Shown here in pieces: positions 1 through 5,538 of a DNA stretch of 5,538 nucleotides. Source of the stretch: Gemmatimonadaceae bacterium (lineage in GTDB: Bacteria > Gemmatimonadota > Gemmatimonadetes > Gemmatimonadales > Gemmatimonadaceae). The stretch lies in assembly GCA_013820975.1 (NCBI GenBank), contig JACDHQ010000175.1, positions 1 through 5,538 of the forward strand. The letters run 5' to 3'. Every line of letters starts with the position of its first letter. The stretch's first letter is position 1. A program made the position numbers and the translations under genes. The notes under the pieces were generated by a model. It made no database searches, was not told the origin of the DNA, and saw nothing but the letters and a program-made list of their open reading frames with translations.

Positions 1-22
1 GCGGCAGGTCGCGCTGCGCGAG

Positions 23-727
23 GTGAATCGCGGGCGCTCGCCGCTCGAGTTCCTCTGGGAATGGACGAAGGTGTTCCAGATCTCGGTGCTGCTCTTCCTC
101 GTCGTGCGCACCTTCTTCGTCGAGGCGTTCAAGATTCCGAGCGGGAGCATGGAGGGGACGCTGCTCGTCGGCGACTTTCTGCTCGTGAACAAGCTCGTCT
201 ACGGGGCCGAGCTGCCGTTCACGCATCGCCGGCTGCCCGCACTTCGGACGCCCACCCGCGGCGACGTGATCGTCTTCGAGTGGCCCGAGGATCCCACCAA
301 GAACTTCGTGAAGCGGCTCGTGGGGGTCTCGGGGGATACGCTCTCGATGCGCGACGGCGTCCTCTACCGTAACGGCGTTGCGCTCCCGGAAGCGTACGCA
401 GTTCACCAGGACCCGGGCTCCGATGCGTCGGGCGACGAGTTCCGCTGGCAGCGGCATCACCTGCTCGCCTCGGCCGCGCCCGGCAGCAACAGCTTTCCGC
501 CATCGCGAAACAACTGGGGGCCACTGGTCGTCCCTCACCGGAACTACTTCGTCCTCGGCGACAACCGGGACAACTCGCTCGACAGCCGGTACTGGGGGTT
601 CGTCCCCGACTCGCTGGTGAAGGGCCGCCCGATGGTCGTGTACTACAGCTACGCTCCCGATTCGGCGGACGGCATGGACTGGTTGACCCGCATTCGCTGG
701 GCACGGCTCGGCGAACGCGTGCACTGA
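23..727 (+). CDS. lepB: Signal peptidase I (leader peptidase), S26 family
   Basis: Membrane-bound serine protease that removes signal peptides from exported proteins on the outer face of the inner membrane. A hydrophobic segment at about residues 17-36 serves as the N-terminal anchor. It is followed by the box B motif PSGSMEGTL, with catalytic Ser42. The general-base Lys97 lies in KNFVKRLVG, followed by the box D GVSGDT. Box E is GDNRDNSLDSRYWGFVP at 179-195. At 234 residues this is a normal length for a single-anchor enzyme. Residues about 128-170 form a longer loop before box E, of the kind seen in larger bacterial type I peptidases. The start given is GTG at 23, just before the short cytoplasmic lead into the anchor. 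The frame is open from there to the left edge with no other ATG or GTG and no convincing ribosome-binding site, so the true start may lie outside the window. It reads towards rpoD, with a 93 bp gap. Confidence 0.95.
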   Translation: MNRGRSPLEFLWEWTKVFQISVLLFLVVRTFFVEAFKIPSGSMEGTLLVGDFLLVNKLVYGAELPFTHRRLPALRTPTRGDVIVFEWPEDPTKNFVKRLVGVSGDTLSMRDGVLYRNGVALPEAYAVHQDPGSDASGDEFRWQRHHLLASAAPGSNSFPPSRNNWGPLVVPHRNYFVLGDNRDNSLDSRYWGFVPDSLVKGRPMVVYYSYAPDSADGMDWLTRIRWARLGERVH

Positions 728-803
728 TACGCAGTTCCGTAACGGTTTTCCCGGTTCTTCCCACCGTTGGTCGCACGAGGCCGCCTGCAGGCGCGCCGCC
801 CCG

Positions 804-809
804 AAGGAG
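804..809 (+). promoter_or_regulatory. Ribosome-binding site for rpoD
   Basis: AAGGAG lies 11 bases before ATG 821. It supports that ATG over an in-frame GTG at 767, which would add 18 residues unlike any sigma-factor N-terminus. Confidence 0.6.
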
Positions 810-820
810 CCGTCGTCCGT

Positions 821-1678
821 ATGGCCGTCACCCCGCACCGCAAGTCGTCGAACGAAGAAGGCTCGCTCGATCAGTACCTGAAGGACATCAGCATCTACCC
901 CCTCATCAACCGTGAGGAGGAGGTGCGGCTGGCGCAGTGCATCCGGAAGAACGACCAGGAGGCGCTCGACAAGCTCGTGCGCTCCAACCTGCGGTTCGTG
1001 GTGTCGGTCGCAAAGAAGTACCAGAACCAGGGCGTGTCACTCTCCGACCTGATCAACGAGGGCAACCTCGGCCTCATCCGCGCGGCCCACAAGTTCGACG
1101 AGACGAAGGGGATCAAGTTCATCTCGTACGCGGTGTGGTGGATTCGCCAGGCGATCCTGCAGGCGCTGGCGGAGCAGAGCCGCATCGTGCGCGTGCCGCT
1201 CAACCGCGCCGGCACACTGCACCGCATCGGGCGGCGGGCGAGCGCGCTGCTCCAGGAGCTCGGCCGCGAGGCGACGCACGCGGAGATCGCGGAGGGGATG
1301 GACATCACGGAGGAAGAGGTCGCGAAGACGATGTCGATCTCGCAGACCCACCTCTCGCTCGATGCGCCCATGACCCCGGGCGAGGACAACCGGCTGCTCG
1401 ACTACCTGCCCGACACGATGAATGCGACGCCCGACGAGCAGATCTTCGAGAAGGCGCTGACGGAGTCGATCGAGGAGGCGCTGTCGCACCTGAAGGAGCG
1501 CGAGGCGAAGATCCTGCGCCTGTACTTCGGGCTCGACGGGTCCGACCCGATGACGCTCGAGGAGATCGGGACGCTGCTCGGGATCACGCGCGAGCGGGTG
1601 CGGCAGATCAAGGAAAAGGCGTTGTCACGGCTGCGGCACGTCTCGCGGGCGAGGGCGCTGGAGTCGTACCTGGGTTGA
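821..1678 (+). CDS. rpoD: RNA polymerase sigma factor, RpoD/SigA type, short form without region 1.1
   Basis: Sigma-70 family factor that directs RNA polymerase to promoters. From ATG 821 it has 285 residues. Region 1.2 is at about 15-47 (SLDQYLKDISIYPLINREEE). Region 2 is at about 48-117, including NLRFVVSVAKKYQNQG, the core-binding DLINEGNLGLIRAAHKFD and the -10-reading helix FISYAVWWIRQAILQAL at 100-116. Region 3 is at about 120-205. Region 4 is at about 220-285, with the -35-reading helix-turn-helix TLEEIGTLLGITRERVRQIK. Region 1.1 and the large non-conserved insert of proteobacterial RpoD are missing. This compact layout, including the C-terminal ending ESYLG, matches the primary sigma factor of Bacteroidota and relatives. 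The strict conservation of regions 2.4 and 4.2 fits a housekeeping rather than an alternative factor, though a group 2 paralogue cannot be excluded. The gene stands alone and converges on the minus-strand gene downstream, with 62 bp between the stops. Confidence 0.93.
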   Translation: MAVTPHRKSSNEEGSLDQYLKDISIYPLINREEEVRLAQCIRKNDQEALDKLVRSNLRFVVSVAKKYQNQGVSLSDLINEGNLGLIRAAHKFDETKGIKFISYAVWWIRQAILQALAEQSRIVRVPLNRAGTLHRIGRRASALLQELGREATHAEIAEGMDITEEEVAKTMSISQTHLSLDAPMTPGEDNRLLDYLPDTMNATPDEQIFEKALTESIEEALSHLKEREAKILRLYFGLDGSDPMTLEEIGTLLGITRERVRQIKEKALSRLRHVSRARALESYLG

Positions 1679-1740
1679 CGCTCTCGCTGCGCCCCTGGAA
1701 CAGCTCGGCCCTGATTCCCCCGGACTGAGCCGGATCGTTT

Positions 1741-2154
1741 CTACACGCGTTCGACCATTCGCGTGAACCTGGCCTCGGGACCGAAGTGCAGGATCAGACC
1801 GACTTCGAGGTGCAGTGCCCTGAGATAGTTCCTCAGCTGTCGCTTGGTGAATGGAGACAGCAGTTCGGTTGACTTGACCTCCACGATCCCCCGGCGCTCG
1901 ACGAGCAGGTCGATCCGATGGAGTCCGACCTGGGTCCCGTATAGCCTCACCGGTGCGGGATACTCGCGCTCGACGAGCAAGCCGTCCCGGCGCAGCACAT
2001 GCTCCAACCCTCGACAGTATATGGATTCCAGGAATCCGTATCCGAGCTGGTTGTAGACTTCGTAGAATCCGCCGATGACGCGTTCGGTCAATTCCCGTTC
2101 GATCAGGTCTGCGCGGACGACTGGCCGCGGCCGCAGGGAATCATCCGGCATCAT
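1741..2154 (-). CDS. GxxExxY family protein (PD-(D/E)XK nuclease-like fold)
   Basis: A 137-residue protein of the GxxExxY family, whose function is not established. From Met at 2154 the order is: an N-terminal helix (LTERVIGGFYEVYNQLGYG), the signature G-F-L-E-S-I-Y, a basic stretch, then strands that carry a PD-(D/E)XK-like core. The candidate core residues are the Asp of HRIDLLVE and the Glu and Lys of GIVEVKSTE. It ends with the usual QLRNYLRALHLEVGLILHFG segment. The family is typically about 120-140 residues, which supports a start at 2154 or at the adjacent ATG 2151. The frame stays open upstream to 2274, but those 40 residues do not look like the family and would run into the yajQ start. 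No good ribosome-binding site is visible before 2154. It is divergent from yajQ, with about 100 bp shared upstream region, and convergent with rpoD. Nuclease activity is only a fold-based inference. Confidence 0.85.
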   Translation of the reverse strand: MMPDDSLRPRPVVRADLIERELTERVIGGFYEVYNQLGYGFLESIYCRGLEHVLRRDGLLVEREYPAPVRLYGTQVGLHRIDLLVERRGIVEVKSTELLSPFTKRQLRNYLRALHLEVGLILHFGPEARFTRMVERV

Positions 2155-2243
2155 CCGGGGAAATCCGGGCCGAGTAGTCCCGCGCCCCGCCACCAAATAC
2201 TTTCCGGTCGGTTCCAGAACTCGCAGCCCTCTCCGCAATTGCT

Positions 2244-2249
2244 GAGGAA
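2244..2249 (+). promoter_or_regulatory. Ribosome-binding site for yajQ
   Basis: GAGGAA ends six bases before ATG 2256, a good Shine-Dalgarno at normal spacing. It fixes the yajQ start. Confidence 0.6.
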
Positions 2250-2255
2250 ATTCCC

Positions 2256-2756
2256 ATGGCCAGCACCTACTCATTCGACGTCACCACCGGCGTCGACCTC
2301 CAGGAAGTGGACAACGCCGTGAACCAGGCGTCCAAGGAGGTCGCGCAGCGCTACGACTTCAAGGGCTCCACCGCCGCGATCGAGTACAAGCGCGCCGAGG
2401 AGATGCTCGTCCTCACCGCCGAGGACGACTTCAGGATGACGGCGCTCTGGGACATCGTCCAGTCGAAGCTCATCAAGCGCGGCGTGCCGGTGAAGAACCT
2501 CGACGTCGGCGACACCAAGGAGGCGACCGGCAGCTCGGCGCGAAAGGAGATCAAGCTCAAGACCGCGCTCGACAAGGAGACCGCCAGGAAGGTCGCGGCG
2601 ACCATCAAGGAAGCGAAGCTGAAGAAGGTCCAGGCGTCGATCCAGGAGGATCAGGTGCGCGTGACCGCGCCCGACAAGGACGACCTGCAGGCGGCGATCG
2701 CGCTGCTGCGGAAGGGTGACTTCGGCGTCGAGCTCCAGTTCGGCAACTACCGCTAG
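2256..2756 (+). CDS. yajQ: YajQ family nucleotide-binding protein (UPF0234)
   Basis: A 166-residue cytoplasmic protein, full length for the family (about 160-165). The family signature opens the protein: a SFDV segment, VDLQEVDNAVNQASKEVAQR at about 13-32, then YDFKGS. The C-terminal signature DDLQAAIALLRKGDFGVELQFGNYR, given here as positions 142-166, is also intact. YajQ proteins have two ferredoxin-like domains. They have been described as nucleotide/RNA binding, and the Xanthomonas member as a cyclic-di-GMP effector that acts with a transcription factor. Whether this copy binds c-di-GMP cannot be read from the sequence. The start at ATG 2256 is supported by GAGGAA upstream. It is transcribed away from the GxxExxY gene. 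The following small membrane protein begins 64 bp after its stop and could be co-transcribed, as no convincing terminator lies between them. Confidence 0.94.
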   Translation: MASTYSFDVTTGVDLQEVDNAVNQASKEVAQRYDFKGSTAAIEYKRAEEMLVLTAEDDFRMTALWDIVQSKLIKRGVPVKNLDVGDTKEATGSSARKEIKLKTALDKETARKVAATIKEAKLKKVQASIQEDQVRVTAPDKDDLQAAIALLRKGDFGVELQFGNYR

Positions 2757-2811
2757 CACGTATACGGTCGCGCTGGCTCTCTCCTTGCCAGTCCTCCCGG
2801 CATCACCGTTT

Positions 2812-2818
2812 GGAGGAG
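2812..2818 (+). promoter_or_regulatory. Strong ribosome-binding site for the 70-residue membrane protein
   Basis: GGAGGAG lies just before ATG 2821. It supports this start over in-frame codons further upstream, which would overlap the end of yajQ. Confidence 0.6.
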
Positions 2819-2820
2819 TC

Positions 2821-3033
2821 ATGGCGGAAATACGGGTTGCACCTCGAAAGAAGGGCCACGGTTGGGTCTGGCTGGTGATCGCGCTCGTCGTCATCGTCGC
2901 AATCGTGTACTTCCTGTACGCCAATGGCACGCTGAACTTCGCCGGCGCCGTCAGCGACACCCGCACCTGGGTCGCATCGGCTGCCGAATCGGTCCTGATC
3001 ACGCTGCATGGAGGCCCACATGGCACGGCTTGA
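2821..3033 (+). CDS. Small single-pass membrane protein, function unknown
   Basis: A 70-residue protein that I do not recognise as a named family. Residues 1-13 are basic (R5, R9, K10, K11, H13). Residues about 14-33 are a continuous hydrophobic helix (WVWLVIALVVIVAIVYFLYA). The remaining 35-37 residues are mildly polar. The positive N-terminus predicts an N-in, C-out topology, so the tail would lie in the periplasm. The Shine-Dalgarno GGAGGAG before ATG 2821 is the best in the window, so I consider the gene real despite its size. Its last 14 bases overlap the start of the PRC-barrel gene, which suggests translational coupling and a shared role. The hydrophobic segment could alternatively be an uncleaved signal anchor; no lipobox cysteine is present. 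Confidence 0.72.
   Translation: MAEIRVAPRKKGHGWVWLVIALVVIVAIVYFLYANGTLNFAGAVSDTRTWVASAAESVLITLHGGPHGTA
3009..3014 (+). promoter_or_regulatory. Ribosome-binding site for the PRC-barrel gene, inside the upstream gene
   Basis: TGGAGG ends five bases before ATG 3020. It favours this ATG over the in-frame ATG at 3008, which overlaps the site itself and has no site of its own. Confidence 0.5.
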
Positions 3034-3628
3034 CGATCGTGGAGGCCGCGACGCGGCCGGAACGGGGCCCTATCACCGGCCAGACTCGGACCTCGTCCCC
3101 CTGAGGGAGCTCGCTGACTGGACGCTCAACGACGGCGAGCCGGACATCCGGGGGTGGGAGGTCAGCACCGTCGGCGGGCGGGCCATCGGCACCGTCCGCG
3201 AACTGCTCGTGGACCGGAAGTCCGGGGAAGTGGTGCTGCTCGACCTCGACCTCGTCGGCGGCGACCGGCGCGCCCGCGCGCCGATCCGCGCCGTGCAGAT
3301 CGACCGGACGGCGCGCATCGTCCGGATGGACAGCGCCGAAGTCATCGAGGGCGCATCGCTCGCTGCGACTGCCGATGGTGATGACGTCCGGGCCAGCGAC
3401 GACGCTCGGCTCCGCTCGGAGCGAGTCGTCGACAGCGACCGCGATCGGGATGCCGATGCCGATGCCGACCTCGATCGTGACTTCGGGACGCAGCGCGAAC
3501 TGCTCGCCGACGGCACCGAGGAGACGGTCGTGGACCGCCGCCCGGTGGTGTACGAGGAAGTCGTCGTCCGCCGCCGCCCGGCCGATCCGGACGCCACCGA
3601 ATCGACCCCCGACCGCCTGGCGGACTGA
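3020..3628 (+). CDS. PRC-barrel domain protein with DUF2382-like C-terminal tail
   Basis: A 202-residue soluble protein with no signal peptide or membrane segment. A PRC-barrel-type domain covers about residues 27-108: PLRELADWTLNDGEPDIRGW, then GGRAIGTVRELLVDRKSGEV and LLDLDL. The motif around DGEPDIRGWEV resembles the PRC-barrel found in photosynthetic reaction centre H subunits and in many stress-associated proteins of unknown role. A charged low-complexity linker follows (about 119-156), with alternating Asp-Arg and Asp-Ala residues around 138-154. Three of the Asp-Ala pairs come from a GATGCC hexamer repeated three times at 3449-3466. The tail EETVVDRRPVVYEEVVVRRRP (given here as 167-187) looks like one strand pair of a DUF2382 domain, which often accompanies PRC-barrels. 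Start 3020 is chosen on its ribosome-binding site. It overlaps the preceding membrane-protein gene by 14 bases. A role in envelope or stress physiology is a guess; no photosynthesis genes are present in the window. Confidence 0.85.
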   Translation: MARLDDRGGRDAAGTGPYHRPDSDLVPLRELADWTLNDGEPDIRGWEVSTVGGRAIGTVRELLVDRKSGEVVLLDLDLVGGDRRARAPIRAVQIDRTARIVRMDSAEVIEGASLAATADGDDVRASDDARLRSERVVDSDRDRDADADADLDRDFGTQRELLADGTEETVVDRRPVVYEEVVVRRRPADPDATESTPDRLAD

Positions 3629-3658
3629 GTTCACGCGCCGCCCGGGGCGTCGCAGGCG

Positions 3659-3702
3659 TCCGCACACAGCAGACCACGGGTCCGCACACGGCAGACCCCA
3701 GT
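3659..3702. repeat. Imperfect direct-repeat pair, about 22 bp each
   Basis: Two adjacent copies begin at 3659 and 3681. The first 17 bases of each differ at only one position (TCCGCACAC[A/G]GCAGACC), and the ends diverge. This looks like a local tandem duplication. Confidence 0.6.
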
Positions 3703-3713
3703 ACTTCAGTACT
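3700..3713. repeat. Isolated palindrome AGTAC-TTCA-GTACT
   Basis: Perfect five-base arms AGTAC/GTACT around a four-base centre. This is the same architecture as the palindromes in the tandem array 130 bp downstream, which have CCGA in the centre. Confidence 0.6.
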
Positions 3714-3734
3714 CTGACTTCAGACCGACATCCG

Positions 3735-3780
3735 ACCCCCACGAATGCGTGGTGAGACCTTCACCTGCGCTCGTGGGGGT
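3735..3780 (+). terminator. Long hairpin, possible transcription terminator
   Basis: Ten perfectly paired bases, ACCCCCACGA (3735-3744) with TCGTGGGGGT (3771-3780), enclose a further GCG/CGC pairing (3747-3749 with 3768-3770) and an inner GGTGA/TCACC stem (3751-3755 with 3761-3765) closed by a five-base loop. The 3' arm runs into TTT followed by GG, so the U-tract is short. It lies about 105 bp after the PRC-barrel gene stop and would end that transcription unit. A structured RNA element or a protein-binding inverted repeat is the alternative. Confidence 0.5.
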
Positions 3781-3843
3781 TTGGCGTTCGCGTCGGCCCC
3801 GAATTCGTGTGGCTGGTGCCCGGGCCTTGCTTCTGGCTACTGA

Positions 3844-4015
3844 AGTACCCGAGTACTGCGCTGTGGGGCGCTTCTTCAGTACCCGAGTACTGCGCTGTGG
3901 GGCGCTTCTTCAGTACCCGAGTACTGCGGTGTGGGGCGCTTCTTCAGTACCCGAGTACGGCGGTGTGTGCGGGATTTCTTCAGCACCCGGGTACGGCGGT
4001 GTCTCGCGTTTCTTC
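3844..4015. repeat. Five tandem 34-36 bp units, each carrying a near-perfect palindrome
   Basis: Units start at 3844, 3878, 3912, 3946 and 3982, with lengths 34, 34, 34, 36 and 34. Each begins with the palindrome AGTAC-CCGA-GTACT, followed by a G/C-rich segment (GCGCTGTGGGGCG in the first two units) and a closing TTCTTC. Units 1-3 are almost identical. Units 4 and 5 are diverged (AGTACCCGAGTACG and AGCACCCGGGTACG, and different middle parts). In units 2 and 3 the flanking bases extend the arms to CAGTAC/GTACTG. The array ends 29 bp before the rimO ATG. There are no unique spacers, so it is not a CRISPR. It may be an operator array, a transcribed hairpin series or simply an expanding minisatellite. 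Confidence 0.85.
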
Positions 4016-4044
4016 CACCCCAAGTCGTTAGATTCCACCGCCTT

Positions 4045-5504
<1,460 letters not shown>

Positions 5505-5508
<4 letters not shown>

Positions 5509-5538
5509 CCGACGGCGTCGTCACCCCCGGTACGGCGC
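5505..5538 (+). CDS. Start of next gene, cut by the window edge
   Basis: ATG 5505 overlaps the rimO stop as ATGA, a common arrangement for translationally coupled genes. Eleven codons are visible (MTDGVVTPGTA), too few to name a family. A GGTGGG stretch about 11 bases upstream is a weak possible ribosome-binding site. If real, it is in an operon with rimO. Confidence 0.5.

Larger units (their letters stand above)
3629..4044. other. Gene-free intergenic region rich in repeats
   Basis: About 415 bp between the PRC-barrel gene and rimO. In order it holds a direct-repeat pair (3659-3702), an isolated palindrome (3700-3713), a long hairpin (3735-3780), about 60 bp with nothing recognisable, and the five-unit tandem array (3844-4015). 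Open frames crossing it have no family resemblance, and the 34 bp period makes them cycle through all three frames, so I consider it non-coding. Confidence 0.75.

Noticed and set aside
741..768. Inverted repeat AACGGT/ACCGTT between lepB and rpoD
   Set aside because: Only six base pairs with a 16-base loop and no U-tract; expected by chance.
767..820. Longer N-terminus for the sigma factor from GTG 767
   Set aside because: The added residues do not resemble a sigma factor, and AAGGAG is correctly placed for ATG 821.
2773..2791. Inverted repeat CTGGC/GCCAG after yajQ
   Set aside because: Five base pairs with a nine-base loop and no following T-run; too weak to call a terminator.
3008..3019. 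ATG 3008 as start of the PRC-barrel gene
   Set aside because: It overlaps the TGGAGG that serves ATG 3020 and has no ribosome-binding site of its own. The difference is only four residues.
3020..3628. Photosynthetic reaction centre H subunit
   Set aside because: The PRC-barrel resembles that family, but there is no N-terminal membrane helix in this protein and no photosynthesis gene nearby. PRC-barrels are common in other contexts.
3844..4015. Possible CRISPR array
   Set aside because: The repeats are directly abutting with no unique spacers between them, and no cas genes are present in the window.

Overview
This is a GC-rich window of densely packed chromosomal genes. Gene content suggests a member of the Fibrobacteres-Chlorobi-Bacteroidetes/Gemmatimonadota side of the bacterial tree, most likely Gemmatimonadota. 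The main clue is the primary-type sigma factor: about 285 residues, no region 1.1, and a short N-terminus leading straight into region 1.2, as in the Bacteroidota-type RpoD. High GC argues against most Bacteroidota. This placement is inference from protein architecture, not a database result.

Layout from left to right. Signal peptidase I (lepB, +; its start is close to the window edge and may lie outside) is followed by the sigma factor rpoD (+). A GxxExxY-family PD-(D/E)XK-like protein lies on the minus strand, convergent with rpoD and divergent from the next gene, yajQ (+). After yajQ come two small, translationally coupled genes (+): a 70-residue single-pass membrane protein and a 202-residue PRC-barrel protein with an acidic/basic linker and a DUF2382-like tail. 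A gene-free stretch of about 415 bp then holds a short direct-repeat pair, an isolated AGTAC-N4-GTACT palindrome, a strong hairpin that may be a terminator, and five tandem 34-36 bp units, each built around a related palindrome. The array stops 29 bp before rimO (+), the ribosomal protein S12 methylthiotransferase. The next gene starts in an ATGA overlap with the rimO stop and runs off the right edge.

Most genes are housekeeping: protein export (lepB), transcription (rpoD), nucleotide/c-di-GMP-binding (yajQ) and ribosome modification (rimO). I see no phage, transposon, CRISPR or tRNA signal. The most unusual features are repeats. The first is the palindromic tandem array directly upstream of rimO. 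The second is a heptanucleotide tandem repeat (CATCCCG and variants) inside the rimO coding sequence, which inserts a seven-residue periodic Pro/His/Arg-rich segment into the C-terminal TRAM domain. Because seven is not a multiple of three, copy-number change by anything other than three units would shift the reading frame within that domain. I found no clear new multi-gene system.
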